Below are positions 34,151 through 43,660 of a DNA stretch of 64,000 nt, one piece after another. The notes under the pieces were generated by a model. The model ran no database searches. It had not been told where the DNA came from and worked only from the letters and a program-made list of their open reading frames with translations. The stretch spans positions 1 to 64,000 of the forward strand of contig DAIDGR010000017.1 in NCBI GenBank assembly GCA_027452265.1. The letters run 5' to 3'. The stretch's first letter is position 1. Each line of letters starts with the position of its first letter. Source of the DNA: Caulobacteraceae bacterium (lineage in GTDB: Bacteria; Pseudomonadota; Alphaproteobacteria; Caulobacterales; Caulobacteraceae). A program made the position numbers and the translations under genes.

Positions 34151-35171
34151 GGACGGAGCCTTGTTGCGAAGAGGACGGGGTGGACGTGGCGGCGGACCTG
34201 CCCGGAGGCGCGGTCATCTCCAGAAGCGTGCGCGCCGCCGTGAGCGCCGCCTCCGGCTTGAGTTCGATGATATGGCGGATGGCGAGGTTCAGCTTGGGGT
34301 CGATGCGCTTGAATTCGGCGAAGCCACGGGCGCCGCGGATGACCTGGGTCTTGGCGCCCCACGGGGCATAGAGGCTTTCGTCCGAGGGGCCAAACAGCGC
34401 CAGGCAGGGCGCGCCGGCCGCGGCGGCCATGTGCGTCAGACCCGTGTCGCCGCCGATGAACAGGCGCACCCGCTTGAGCGCGGCGTAAAGAACCAGCAGG
34501 TCCTCGCGGCCCACCAGGTCGATCACCCGGGCCTTGGGCGCCGCGCTCAGAACCGGCCCCGCCTCGCGTCGGTCCTCGGGCCCGCCCAGAACCATCAGGC
34601 GCCCTCCGGCCAGGGCCCCGCCGCGACCGAGTAGCTCGCGCGCCACCCGGGCATAGCGCTCCGCCGGCCAGGCCTTGCCGACCCAGTTGGCGCAGGGTGC
34701 GATGGCCAGGATCGGACCCCGGCCCTTGGTCAGGGCCTTGGCCCGGGACTCGATCTCGTCATTGGTGGCGAGGAACGGCGCCGGGGGGGGCTGCATGGCG
34801 CCCAGAAGGCGGCCGGCTTCGCGCACCTTGTGCACCGGCGCCGCGGTCTTGCGGTGCGCCAGGCGGCGGCGATGGTTGAAGACCGCGGTGATCGGGGCGC
34901 CTCGCAGATCGACGATCAGGCCCCAGCGGCGCAGGCCAAGCCGCCAGAAGAGTCGGAGCCAATGCAGGCCCAAGCGTTGCTTCTCCAGCACGATCAGGTC
35001 CTCCAGCCCCGGGGTCTGGGCGAACAGGGGCGCGGTGAGGGCCGAGGCGACGATCGTGAAGCGCGCCCCGGGGTGGCGCTCGGCCAGGGCCGGGATCAGG
35101 CCGGACGACAGCACCGCATCCCCCAGGCGGCTATGGGTGATGAAGAGGATCGGAAAGCGCGCGGACGCCAT
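34134..35171 (-). CDS. Glycosyltransferase family 9 (heptosyltransferase-like)
   Basis: A 345-residue LPS core-type transferase. Landmarks: FPILFITHSRLGDAVLSSGLIPALAERHPGARFT (donor-domain start), LIVDLRGAPITAVF, LAIAPCANWVGKAWPAERYA and the C-terminal GGDTGLTHMAAAAGAPCLALFGPSDE, the GT9 signature. The ATG is at 35169-35171; the long upstream frame is not supported. It acts at the cytoplasmic face, adding a heptose-like sugar; the acceptor is unknown. Divergent from ygfZ over 138 bp containing the 13-bp repeats. Confidence 0.88.
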   Translation of the reverse strand: MASARFPILFITHSRLGDAVLSSGLIPALAERHPGARFTIVASALTAPLFAQTPGLEDLIVLEKQRLGLHWLRLFWRLGLRRWGLIVDLRGAPITAVFNHRRRLAHRKTAAPVHKVREAGRLLGAMQPPPAPFLATNDEIESRAKALTKGRGPILAIAPCANWVGKAWPAERYARVARELLGRGGALAGGRLMVLGGPEDRREAGPVLSAAPKARVIDLVGREDLLVLYAALKRVRLFIGGDTGLTHMAAAAGAPCLALFGPSDESLYAPWGAKTQVIRGARGFAEFKRIDPKLNLAIRHIIELKPEAALTAARTLLEMTAPPGRSAATSTPSSSQQGSVHAPDL

Positions 35172-35213
35172 GGATCGCCTTATAGACCACCCACCCTCGC
35201 GCTCCACCCCACG

Positions 35214-35254
35214 CCCTTGGCCTAAGCCGTTGGCCCAAGCCCTTGGCCCAAGGG
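35214..35254. repeat. Three 13-bp direct repeats forming a palindrome, divergent intergenic region
   Basis: CCCTTGGCCTAAG (35214-35226), CCGTTGGCCCAAG (35227-35239) and CCCTTGGCCCAAG (35240-35252) stand in tandem. The third with the next two bases makes CCCTTGG-C-CCAAGGG (35240-35254), a perfect palindrome. The repeats lie between the divergent GT9 and ygfZ genes and could be an operator, or simply slipped-strand expansion. Confidence 0.7.
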
Positions 35255-35309
35255 CTTCATCCGACGCTTTGCCCTGGCGGCGTGGGCCGCGACTCCCTAG
35301 CTTGGCGTC

Positions 35310-36146
35310 ATGGCCAAGCCCCTGATCTGCGCCCGGCTGGACGACCGGGCGGTCCTCGCCATCTCCGGTCCCGACTGGCGCGACTTCCTCCAGGGCCTTC
35401 TGACCCAGGATGTCGCCCAGCTGACGCCCGGCGAAATCCGCTTCGGCGCCCTGCTCACGCCACAGGGCCGGCTGCTGCACGACCTGTTCCTGGTCGGACG
35501 CGATGAGGGCTGCCTGCTCGATGTCCAGGCCGGGCAACGCGAGGCGATCGCCGACCGCCTGGGCCTTTATCGCTTGCGCGCCAAGGTGGATCTGGCGCTT
35601 AGCGATCTGAAGGTCGCGGCCCTTTGGGGTGAGCCCGGCGCCGACGCGGGTCTGGACGGCTTTTCGCCCGATCCTCGCCTGCCGGAATTGGGCTGGCGCG
35701 GCTATGGCGCGGCGCCGCCGTCGGGCGCTGCGATCGCCGATGCCGCCGCCTACCGGCGCCACGCCATGGGGCTGGGAATTCCCGGCCCCGCCGATTGGGG
35801 ACAGGATGAGACCTACCCCATCGAGGCCAATTTCGACCTCCTGCAGGGCATCGACTTCAAGAAGGGCTGCTTTGTCGGCCAGGAGACCACCTCGCGCATG
35901 AAGCGCCGGGGGACGGTGCGAAGCCGCATGATCCCGGTGCGTCTGCAAGGCGCCGCGCCGGAGGCCGGGGCCGAGCTCCTGGCGGGAACCCTGCGCGCCG
36001 GTGAGTTGCGCTCGGTCGAAGGTGAGCTGGGCCTGGCTCTGGTGCGGCTTGATCGGCTGGAGGCCGGGCCGCTCAACCATGCCGGCGGCGCCTGGGAGCC
36101 GATCTGGCCGCCCTGGCTTGAGGCGGCGCGCGCCTCAGAGCCCTGA
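35310..36146 (+). CDS. ygfZ: YgfZ/GcvT-like folate-binding protein
   Basis: A 278-residue folate-binding protein of the GcvT fold, thought to aid iron-sulfur enzyme assembly (E. coli YgfZ, mitochondrial Iba57). Signatures are FLQGLLTQDVAQLTPGEIRFGALLTPQGRLLHD at the start and the catalytic-like motif KKGCFVGQETTSRMKRRG near residue 188, with the conserved Cys in GCFVGQE. It ends convergently, overlapping the next gene by 12 bp. Confidence 0.9.
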   Translation: MAKPLICARLDDRAVLAISGPDWRDFLQGLLTQDVAQLTPGEIRFGALLTPQGRLLHDLFLVGRDEGCLLDVQAGQREAIADRLGLYRLRAKVDLALSDLKVAALWGEPGADAGLDGFSPDPRLPELGWRGYGAAPPSGAAIADAAAYRRHAMGLGIPGPADWGQDETYPIEANFDLLQGIDFKKGCFVGQETTSRMKRRGTVRSRMIPVRLQGAAPEAGAELLAGTLRAGELRSVEGELGLALVRLDRLEAGPLNHAGGAWEPIWPPWLEAARASEP

Positions 36147-37220
36147 TTCGGGCCCCGATCCGGCCCACCGCGCGCAGGGCCAGGGCTGGTCCCGGGCCCC
36201 GCCTTCGTCGAACAGCTGGGCCAGAACATAGGCCATGACCTTGTCGCCGTGGAACAGGTCCCAGGTTTTGCGCCAGCCGCGCTCGGCCAGGGCCCGCGCC
36301 CGCGCGTCATCGGCGATCAGGCGCGCCAGGGCGACCGAGAGGTCGGCGAGCTCGGAATAGAAAACCGCCTCGCTGGCGTCATAGTAGCGGTCGAAGCCGC
36401 CCCGCCGGTCGATCAGAACCGAGAGGCCCTGGCCGAACATGTGCGCCATGCGGTCGGAGGCGTAGAGGGGCTGGTCGCCGCGCCGCGACAGGGCCCAGCC
36501 GATGCGGGCGCTGAGGAGGGCGTCGAAATAGGCCGCGCCGCGCGCCTGCGGCTGATCCCCCACCCCCGGCGCCAGAAGCCTCAGACCCGGGGTCTCCGAC
36601 TTCAGAAGGGCCGTGGCCAGGCTGGGGCTCAGCTCCCGGGAGCCCACCGCGCGCGGCGCCTCGTCGCTGGCGGGAAAGACGAGATCAAAGGCCGGGGCGG
36701 GGTTGTCGAAGGCGCGACCGGTTTCGACGCTCGGGTCCACCGGATTGGGCAGGAACGCGGCGAAGGCGCGGGGCCCGGCAAAGCGCGCCAGGGCCGGATC
36801 GGCGGTGGTGACGAAGAGCGCGTCCACATGGCCTTTCCGCAGAGCCATCCGCGCCTGGGTCTTGGGCGTCCAGACCGGGTCGATCTGAATGTCGGCCAGG
36901 ATCACCCCCGGAGCGAGCCGGCGAGCCTCCGCCAGGGCCGCATTGGACAGGTCGTCGGCGAAATGCAGCCAGATCAGGTCAGGCCGGAGCTCGTCGACCG
37001 CTTGCAGGAATCGCCGGTCCGCCGCGCCGCGCCCCAGGGCGCGAACGCCAAATGGCGCGGATGAGCGCGCCACGGCCCGATCCGAATATTCCACCACCAG
37101 ATGGCCCGCGCGGATGGCGGCCAGGCTGAACTTGCGGCGAATGTCGAACAAAGAGAGGTTGGCGGTATGGCGCTCGGCCCCCGTCATCCAGTTGAAGTCT
37201 CCGACATTGAGGATTTTCAC
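36135..37220 (-). CDS. Glycosyltransferase-like protein (CgeB / GT4-like)
   Basis: A 361-residue protein beginning MKILNVGDFNWMTGAERHTAN. It has LIWLHFADDLSNAAL, LADIQIDPVWTPKTQ, LFVTTADPALARF, YASDRMAHMFGQGLSVLIDRRGGFDRYYD and LIADDARARALAERGWRKTWDLF. The late YASDRMxxxFGxG and DARARALAERG patterns are the usual C-terminal donor-sugar domain of CgeB/GT4 glycosyltransferases. Substrate unknown; a surface polysaccharide or glycolipid is the best guess. No signal peptide. Confidence 0.72.
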   Translation of the reverse strand: MKILNVGDFNWMTGAERHTANLSLFDIRRKFSLAAIRAGHLVVEYSDRAVARSSAPFGVRALGRGAADRRFLQAVDELRPDLIWLHFADDLSNAALAEARRLAPGVILADIQIDPVWTPKTQARMALRKGHVDALFVTTADPALARFAGPRAFAAFLPNPVDPSVETGRAFDNPAPAFDLVFPASDEAPRAVGSRELSPSLATALLKSETPGLRLLAPGVGDQPQARGAAYFDALLSARIGWALSRRGDQPLYASDRMAHMFGQGLSVLIDRRGGFDRYYDASEAVFYSELADLSVALARLIADDARARALAERGWRKTWDLFHGDKVMAYVLAQLFDEGGARDQPWPCARWAGSGPESGL

Positions 37221-37306
37221 GGCTGGGTCTTCGTTCGGGCCTGAGAGCGGAGTCGAAAGATGGACTCGCCGGAGGTCGCGCGGCGAGGCGAGAGGAGGGG
37301 GCCAGG

Positions 37307-37912
37307 ATGGGCGTTCGACTGTTCGAGGGCGAGCCGACCCGGTGCGCCTGGGCCAATCCCGCGGACCCCCTCTACCTTGCCTATCATGACGAGGAATGGG
37401 GCGTCCCGGAATATGACAGCCGCGCCTTGTGGGAGAAGCTGGTGCTCGACGGCTTCCAGGCGGGCCTCGCCTGGATCACCATCCTGCGCAAACGCGAGGC
37501 CTTCCGCGCCGCCTTCGCGGGCTTTGACCCTGAGATCGTCGCCCGATTCGGTGAGGCCGATCGCGCGCGTCTGATGGCCGACGCCGGCATTGTCCGCTCC
37601 GGCGCCAAGATCGACGCCGCCATCCGCGGCGCCCAGATCTTTCTCGACATGCGCGAGGCGGGCGAGGATTTTTCAGCGTGGATGTGGGACCTCGCCGGCG
37701 GCGCCCCCTTACAGAACCGCTGGACCGACACCCGCCAGGTTCCCGCCCAGACGCCCAAGGCGGTGGAGATGGCCAAGGCGCTCAAGGCGCGGGGATTCAA
37801 GTTCTGTGGCCCGGTGATCGTCTATGCCTTCATGCAGGCGGTGGGCATGGTCAACGACCACGTGGTCACCTGTCCCTGTCACGCCAAGGTCGCCGCGCTT
37901 GCCCGGAGCTAG
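37307..37912 (+). CDS. tag: DNA-3-methyladenine glycosylase I
   Basis: Removes 3-methyladenine from alkylated DNA. The 201-residue protein has all Tag features: [22 protein letters not shown] (with zinc Cys13 and His), [33 protein letters not shown], and the C-terminal zinc ligands in [27 protein letters not shown]. It is followed by rnhB with a 14-bp overlap. A GAGGGGGCCAGG-type site precedes the ATG. Confidence 0.95.
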   Translation: MGVRLFEGEPTRCAWANPADPLYLAYHDEEWGVPEYDSRALWEKLVLDGFQAGLAWITILRKREAFRAAFAGFDPEIVARFGEADRARLMADAGIVRSGAKIDAAIRGAQIFLDMREAGEDFSAWMWDLAGGAPLQNRWTDTRQVPAQTPKAVEMAKALKARGFKFCGPVIVYAFMQAVGMVNDHVVTCPCHAKVAALARS

Positions 37913-38525
37913 GCCCCTCCGGCGCCCCGGTCCGGACCTCAGTCTGGAGGCGGCCTGCCCGGCGCCGGTCTGCGGCGTCGACGAGGCCGGACGCGGGCCC
38001 TGGGCCGGCCCGGTCTGCGCCGCGGCGGTCATTCTGGAGGCGCCGATCCCGGGGGTGGACGACTCCAAAGCCCTCAAGGCCGACCGGCGCGAGGCGCTCG
38101 AAGTCGAGATCAAGGCCTGCGCGCGCGCCTGGGCCGTCGCCTTCGCCAGCGTCGAGGAGATCGCCACGCTCAATATTCTGCGGGCGACCGAGCTGGCCAT
38201 GTCGCGCGCCGTCTCCGCCCTTGACCCTGCCCCCGCCTTTGCCCTGGTCGACGGCTCCTATCGGTTCGCCCTGGCCTGCCCTGTCCGCCCGGTGGTCAAG
38301 GGCGACGCTTTGAGCGCCTCCATCGCCGCCGCCTCGATCCTTGCCAAGACCGCGCGCGACCGGGTGATGATCGAGCTCGACGCCCTCCATCCGGGCTATG
38401 GGTTCGCCCAGCACAAGGGCTATGGGGTGGTGGCTCACGCCGAGGCCTTGAGCCGGCTGGGCCCGTGCCCGGTCCACCGCATGGGCTTTGCGCCGCTCAA
38501 GCGGTGGGCGGAGCGGTCGCGTTAG
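37899..38525 (+). CDS. rnhB: Ribonuclease HII
   Basis: Removes ribonucleotides from DNA-RNA hybrids. The catalytic core is [15 protein letters not shown] (Asp, Glu), then [21 protein letters not shown] (Asp) and [15 protein letters not shown]. The start is uncertain: no ATG precedes the conserved core in a plausible position, so I place it at a TTG at 37899 that overlaps tag by 14 bp and has AAGG nine bases upstream, giving 208 residues. A later CTG is possible. Its stop is 16 bp from that of convergent polA. Confidence 0.88.
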   Translation: MPGARPLRRPGPDLSLEAACPAPVCGVDEAGRGPWAGPVCAAAVILEAPIPGVDDSKALKADRREALEVEIKACARAWAVAFASVEEIATLNILRATELAMSRAVSALDPAPAFALVDGSYRFALACPVRPVVKGDALSASIAAASILAKTARDRVMIELDALHPGYGFAQHKGYGVVAHAEALSRLGPCPVHRMGFAPLKRWAERSR

Positions 38526-38541
38526 CCGGCCTTGCGTCGCG

Positions 38542-41394
38542 TCAGTGCGCCTCGTCCCAGTTGGCGGCCGCCCGGGCCTCGACGACCAGGGGGACGGAGA
38601 TCTCGACGGCGGGCAGGGCGGCGCGGGACATGACCTGGCGGGCGAGTTCGCAAACCGCCTCGGCCTCGGCCTCCGGCGCCTCGAAGACCAGCTCGTCGTG
38701 GACCTGCAGCAGCATGCGCGCCGAGAGGCCGGCCTCGGCCAGGGCGCCGGGCATGCGGATCATGGCGCGCCGCATGATGTCGGCGGCGGCCCCCTGGATC
38801 GGGGCGTTGATCGCGGCGCGCTCGGCGAACTGGCGCTCGCCCACCGACTTGGAGCGGATCATGGGAATGTGGATCCGGCGGCCGAACAGGCTTGTGACAA
38901 AGCCCTGCTCGCGCACCAGGGCCCGGGCCTGATCCATGTAGGCGCGGATGCCCGGGAAACGCTCGAAATAGGTCTTGATATAGGCCCCGGCTTCGTCCTG
39001 CGGGATGCCGAGCTGGTTGGCCAGTCCAAAGGCCGAGATGCCGTAGATGATGCCGAAATTGATCGCCTTGGCGCGCCGCCGCGTTTCCGACGGCATGCCC
39101 TCAACCGGCACACCGAACATTTCCGAAGCGGTCATGGCGTGAATGTCGAGCCCGTCACGGAAGGCGGTCTTGAGCTGGGCGATGTCGCCGATATGGGCCA
39201 GGAGGCGCAGTTCGATCTGGCTGTAGTCGGCGCTGATCAGCACCGAACCCGGGCGGGCGACGAAGGCGGCGCGGATCTTTCGGCCCTCCTCGGTGCGCAC
39301 CGGGATGTTCTGCAGGTTGGGATCAGATGAGGACAGGCGGCCGGTGGTGGTGGACGCCAGGGCGTAGGAGGTGTGCACCCGGTGGGTCTGTGGGTCCGCC
39401 GCCTGGGCCAGGGCGTCCGTATAGGTTCCCTTCAGCTTGGCCAGCTGACGCCAGTCGAGAAGGACGCGCGGCAGCGCGTGGCCGGCGGCGGCCAGGTCTT
39501 CCAGAACCGCGGCGTCGGTGCTGCGCGCCCCGGTGGCCGTCATCTTTCCGCCGTCGAGACCCAGCTCGCCGAACAGCACCTCGCCAATCTGCTTGGGACT
39601 GCCGAGATTGAACGGCCGGCCCGCCAGAGCGTGCGCTTGGGTCTCGAACTCGGCCATGCGCATGGCGAAGTCCTGAGACAGCCGCCGCAGGCGGTCCGGA
39701 TCGATGCGCACCCCGTCGCACTCCATGGCGGCCAGGACCCCGGGCATGGGGCGCTCTAGGGTTTCATAGACGTTGAGAAGCCCTTCGCGCGGCAGCCTTG
39801 GCCGCAATAGCGCGTGCAGGCGCAGGGTGACGTCGGCGTCCTCGGCGGCGTAGCGCGTGGCCGCCTTCAGCTCCACATGTTTGAAGCTCTTCTGCGCCTT
39901 GCCCGTCCCGGCCACGGTCTTGAAGCTGATGGGGTCGTGGCCCAGCCAGAGGCGGGACAGCTCGTCCATCCCGTGATTGTGCAGCCCGCCTTCGAGCACA
40001 TAGGAGATCAGCATGGTGTCGTCGATCGGGGCGACCGCGACGCCATACCGCGACAGGACGGCGATATCGTACTTCGCGTTCTGGCCGATCTTGAGGACGG
40101 CGGGCGACTCCAACAGGGGCTTCAACCGCGCGATCGCCTCGGCCAGGGGAATCTGATCCAGATCGGCGACCGCCTCGAGGTCGAGACCCGGCTCCGGCTC
40201 GTGGCCGAGCGGGATGTAGCAGGCCTCGCCTGGGGCCACGGCCAAAGACACGCCGCAAAGGCCCGCATGGGAGGAGGACAGGGCGTCGGTCTCGGTATCG
40301 AACGCCACCTGACCTGCCGCGAAGGCGCGGGCGATCCAGGCGTCCAGGGTCTCAAGGTCGCGGACGCAGACATAGGCGTCATGGTTGATGGGCGCGCGCA
40401 GGGCCGGATCGACGCCGGAAATGTCCGACGCGGGGGGCGGGGGTCCGCTTGCCCTCGAGGCGGGCTCGGACGTGGCGCGAGAGGGGCCGGCGCCATCGCC
40501 GACGCGCCGCGCCAAGGTGCGAAACTCCATCGTCTCCAGGAAGCCCGCCAGGACCGCCGGGTCGGGCGGGCCCACGCGCAGGGCCTCCAGGGGCTCGGGA
40601 AGGGGCGTGGTGCGGTCGAGCGTCACCAGGCGCCGCGAGAGACGGATTTGATCGGCGAAGTCCAGGAGGATGGCGCGGCGCTTCTCCTGTTTGATCTCCC
40701 GCGCACGCTCCAGGACCGTATCGAGGTCGCCATACTCGGCGATCAGCGCCGCCGCCGTCTTGACCCCGATGCCGGGGGCGCCGGGGATATTGTCCACCGG
40801 ATCGCCGCACAGCGCCTGGACGTCGATCACCTTGTCCGGCGGCACCCCGAACTTCTCGACCACCTGCTCTGGCCCGATGCGCACATTCTTCATGGCGTCG
40901 AACATCACCACGCCGCCGCCGATGAGCTGCATCAGGTCCTTGTCGGAGGAGACGATGGTCACCTGACCGCCCTGGAGGCGCACGGTCTCGGCATAGGCGG
41001 CGATGATGTCGTCGGCCTCGTAGCCGGCCAGCTCCAGGCTCGCCACGCCAAAGGCCCGGGTGGCGTCGCGCACGAGGGGGAACTGAGGCACGAGGTCGGG
41101 CGGCGCCGGCGGCCGATGGGCCTTGTAGTCGGGGTAGATGTGGTTGCGGAAGGTGGCTTCGGAGTGGTCGAACACCACGCCCAGATGGGTCGGCGCGTCC
41201 GGCCCGGTCTTCATCTCAACCAGCAGCTTCCAGAGCATGTTGCAGAAGCCCTGGACCGCGCCCACCGGAAGGCCGTCCGACTTGCGGGTCAGCGGCGGCA
41301 GGGCGTGGAAGGCGCGGAAAATGAAGCCCGATCCGTCCACCAGATAGAGGCGCACGGCCTGGGGGTCCGCGGCGGCGTCGAGCGTGTCGGTCAT
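38542..41394 (-). CDS. polA: DNA polymerase I
   Basis: Fills gaps in lagging-strand and excision repair. The 950-residue protein holds three domains: a 5'-3' exonuclease (about 1-310; YLVDGSGFIFRAFHALPP, YEADDIIAAYA, SSDKDLMQL, PVDNIPGAPGIGVKTA), a 3'-5' exonuclease (about 340-545; VAFDTETDALSS, LKIGQNAKYD, RYAAEDADVTL) and a family A polymerase (about 570-950; SADYSQIELRLLAHI, RRRAKAINFGIIYGISAFGL, LQVHDELVFE). Unlike some alphaproteobacteria, the proofreading motifs look intact. Convergent to rnhB. Confidence 0.97.
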   Translation of the reverse strand: MTDTLDAAADPQAVRLYLVDGSGFIFRAFHALPPLTRKSDGLPVGAVQGFCNMLWKLLVEMKTGPDAPTHLGVVFDHSEATFRNHIYPDYKAHRPPAPPDLVPQFPLVRDATRAFGVASLELAGYEADDIIAAYAETVRLQGGQVTIVSSDKDLMQLIGGGVVMFDAMKNVRIGPEQVVEKFGVPPDKVIDVQALCGDPVDNIPGAPGIGVKTAAALIAEYGDLDTVLERAREIKQEKRRAILLDFADQIRLSRRLVTLDRTTPLPEPLEALRVGPPDPAVLAGFLETMEFRTLARRVGDGAGPSRATSEPASRASGPPPPASDISGVDPALRAPINHDAYVCVRDLETLDAWIARAFAAGQVAFDTETDALSSSHAGLCGVSLAVAPGEACYIPLGHEPEPGLDLEAVADLDQIPLAEAIARLKPLLESPAVLKIGQNAKYDIAVLSRYGVAVAPIDDTMLISYVLEGGLHNHGMDELSRLWLGHDPISFKTVAGTGKAQKSFKHVELKAATRYAAEDADVTLRLHALLRPRLPREGLLNVYETLERPMPGVLAAMECDGVRIDPDRLRRLSQDFAMRMAEFETQAHALAGRPFNLGSPKQIGEVLFGELGLDGGKMTATGARSTDAAVLEDLAAAGHALPRVLLDWRQLAKLKGTYTDALAQAADPQTHRVHTSYALASTTTGRLSSSDPNLQNIPVRTEEGRKIRAAFVARPGSVLISADYSQIELRLLAHIGDIAQLKTAFRDGLDIHAMTASEMFGVPVEGMPSETRRRAKAINFGIIYGISAFGLANQLGIPQDEAGAYIKTYFERFPGIRAYMDQARALVREQGFVTSLFGRRIHIPMIRSKSVGERQFAERAAINAPIQGAAADIMRRAMIRMPGALAEAGLSARMLLQVHDELVFEAPEAEAEAVCELARQVMSRAALPAVEISVPLVVEARAAANWDEAH

Positions 41395-41533
41395 GCTTGT
41401 CAGAATAGGCCGCCTTGCCGCTCAGGTCACCCGGGCGCCCGGCCGGCGCGTCTCCAGACCGCCTTGACGCGCAGCGCCCGACGCGGGACCCCTTGTCGCG
41501 GTCTCGGAGATGTGGGCGGGAGGCGGGGGCGTG

Positions 41534-42847
41534 ATGAGTCTGATGCTGGCGGCGTTGTTGCAGACGGCGGCCGCGCCGTCGCCGTCGGAGACGCCCGCGC
41601 GGCTTCTCGCCCCTCCGACTCAGGCGCAGGTCATGGCGGCCTGGCCGCAGCGCGCCCTGGTCGAGCACCGCTCGGGAAAGGCCGTGCTCAAGTGTCGCAT
41701 TACCGAGGCCGGGACAGCCGAGGACTGTGGGGTGGTCTCGGAGGCCCCCAAGGGGTACGGTTTCGGGGCCGCCGCCATTAGCGTGGCTAAGGTGTTGAAA
41801 TTCCAACCCGCGCAGGGTCCGGAAGGGCCCCACGATTCCTTGCTGGACGTCCCTGTGGCGTTTGGGGCCCCCGACCCCGACCCGGGACTACCGCGATGGG
41901 TCGAACGGCCCTCGGGCGATGACGTTGTGCAGGTCTATCCGGAGGCGGCGATACGCGCCGGCGTTTCGGGACGCGTTGTCATGAAATGCGCCGTCGACCA
42001 AACGGGCGCTCTGCGAGACTGCGCGATCGTCTCGGAAAGCCCGGCCGGGTACGGCTTTGGCGCCGCTGCGCTGGAGCTGGCGCAGAAGTTCGCCATGACC
42101 CCGATGCCGGATGCAGGGCCGGGACGGGCGACCATTACCATTCCCATTCAATTCGAGGCCGACCCCGTGGGCGTGAACACCACCTATGCCATTCGCAGGC
42201 CCATCTGGGTCGAGGCCCCGACTTTTGCGGACGTGGATGCGGCGCGGCCCAAGACGCCATCGGCCGCATCGGCTGACGGGCGTGTCCTGTTGCGTTGCTT
42301 CCTTCATCCGGCCAATGAGATCGGCGGCTGTCGAATCCTCCAGGAGGCCCCGCCTCGCGCCGGCTTTGGCGCGGCGGCCCTGCGGCTCGTCTCGCGATTC
42401 CGGCTCGCCCCGCTCGATCCCTCGACAATCCATGGCGTCTCGGCCGTGGTGGATCTCGATATCCGCTTTCCGGATCCGGCCAGCCCGGCCTGGATCCATC
42501 GCCAGATCGGCCAACCGCTCTGGGTGGCGGCGCCCAGCCAGCAAGACGCCATCGCCCTATTTCCCGCGAAGGCGCGGGCCAAGGGAATTCGCGAGGGAAC
42601 CGGGGTCGCCGATTGCGTCGTCGCCCCGGGCGGGGGGCTCAGTGACTGTCGGCCCCTGCGCGCCACCCCCCCAGACCTGGGATTCGCCGAGGCGGCTGTC
42701 GAGGTGGTGAGCGGGATGCGCATGTCCGCCTGGAGCGCGTTGGACACGCCGGTCGACGGCGCCCGCCTCGAGGTTCCGGTGCGATTTGTCTTGCCAGACG
42801 AAACGCCCAAGCCCGCCGGTCAAGGCGCCGCCCCGTCCGGTCCCTGA
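41534..42847 (+). CDS. Protein with four tandem TonB-C-like domains, each with a cysteine pair
   Basis: Starts at the ATG at 41534 with GGAGGCGGGGG upstream. The 437 residues open with a short hydrophobic stretch (MSLMLAALLQTAAA), possibly a signal peptide. Four repeats follow, each with the TonB-C pattern (W.E.P...D, a YP-like site, G.V...C, G.L.DC, VVSE.P.GYGFG.AAL, P). Each repeat has two cysteines exactly 11 residues apart: 54/65, 152/163, 255/266 and 361/372. There is no TM-plus-proline-rich linker as in normal TonB, so energy coupling is doubtful; a periplasmic binding role is an alternative. Confidence 0.78.
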   Translation: MSLMLAALLQTAAAPSPSETPARLLAPPTQAQVMAAWPQRALVEHRSGKAVLKCRITEAGTAEDCGVVSEAPKGYGFGAAAISVAKVLKFQPAQGPEGPHDSLLDVPVAFGAPDPDPGLPRWVERPSGDDVVQVYPEAAIRAGVSGRVVMKCAVDQTGALRDCAIVSESPAGYGFGAAALELAQKFAMTPMPDAGPGRATITIPIQFEADPVGVNTTYAIRRPIWVEAPTFADVDAARPKTPSAASADGRVLLRCFLHPANEIGGCRILQEAPPRAGFGAAALRLVSRFRLAPLDPSTIHGVSAVVDLDIRFPDPASPAWIHRQIGQPLWVAAPSQQDAIALFPAKARAKGIREGTGVADCVVAPGGGLSDCRPLRATPPDLGFAEAAVEVVSGMRMSAWSALDTPVDGARLEVPVRFVLPDETPKPAGQGAAPSGP

Positions 42848-42859
42848 GCCAGCTCGGCC

Positions 42860-43192
42860 CTAGTCGCGAGGATCCCCGCCGCGGCGCGCCTCTCGGAAGG
42901 CGTGGCCTTCCCCGGGGCCTCTGCCGTGGAATTCCCGGGCCCCGTCGCGTCGGACGTGGTCGAAATGGCGGCCCTCGTCGCGCCGCCAGCCATAGTCCGC
43001 GCTGTGATACCAGAAGGCGCCGTCGCTGCCCCAGCAGCCGTCGTCCACCGGTCCGTAGAAGCCGTCATAATAGCCGCCGCAGTCGGCCATCGCGACCGGG
43101 CCGCCGAAATCGCCTCCCACATAGCCGCCGGCGCATCCGCTGAGGGCGATGGAAAGGGCCATGGTCGCCAGGCTCGCCGCCAGAATCTTCAT
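42860..43192 (-). CDS. Small Gly/Asp/His-rich lipoprotein
   Basis: A 110-residue putative lipoprotein, start at 43192 with GGGAGG upstream. The signal peptide (KILAASLATMALSIALSGC) ends in a lipobox, Cys20. The mature part is low-complexity, rich in Gly, Tyr, Asp, His and Arg, with three further cysteines or Cys-Gly pairs (ADCGGYYDG, DDGCWGSDG). I do not recognise a family; a surface or metal-interacting role cannot be shown. Confidence 0.7.
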   Translation of the reverse strand: MKILAASLATMALSIALSGCAGGYVGGDFGGPVAMADCGGYYDGFYGPVDDGCWGSDGAFWYHSADYGWRRDEGRHFDHVRRDGAREFHGRGPGEGHAFREARRGGDPRD

Positions 43193-43269
43193 CTCAGGAC
43201 CTCCCATGGGATTGGCGCCTGGGAGAGATAACGCGGGGCGCGTCCAAAGGGATGCGCGGCGCCGCGGGG

Positions 43270-43524
43270 TCAGTGCCCTGGGGAGGTCTCATAAACGCCG
43301 GGCGCGTGGGACTCGGCGGCGGCGGGAGCCGAGGCGGAGCCCGCCAGGACGAAGCGACGGTCGCAATAGCCGCACTCGACCTCGTCCGCCTCGCCCATCT
43401 CCAGCCAGACGCGGGGATGGCCCAGGGCGCCGCCCACCCCATCACAGGCGATCCGGCGCGAATGCACCACCACCACTTCCGGCGCCTCTTGGGCTGGCGC
43501 ATCGGGCGAGCGGGGTTGGGCCAT
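43270..43524 (-). CDS. CHCC zinc-finger protein (NDUFS6-like)
   Basis: An 84-residue protein of the zf-CHCC family, related to the mitochondrial complex I subunit NDUFS6. The metal ligands are Cys27 (RIACDG), His36 (LGHPRVWL), Cys51 and Cys54 (VECGYCDRRFVL). The N- and C-terminal tails are Pro/Ala-rich and variable. In alphaproteobacteria such proteins are common and may assist iron-sulfur assembly. Confidence 0.87.
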   Translation of the reverse strand: MAQPRSPDAPAQEAPEVVVVHSRRIACDGVGGALGHPRVWLEMGEADEVECGYCDRRFVLAGSASAPAAAESHAPGVYETSPGH

Positions 43525-43660
43525 GGGCGGGGTGGTCCTTCAAAAGGTGCGACAGGCTGGCGCGCGGCGAGTCCTTGGCGGCTCACGGGCGCGGCCCTAG
43601 ATAGGCGTGGGGCGGATCGAGCGTCAATCGGGCGCCCCTCGACCCCATTGGAGACGCCGC

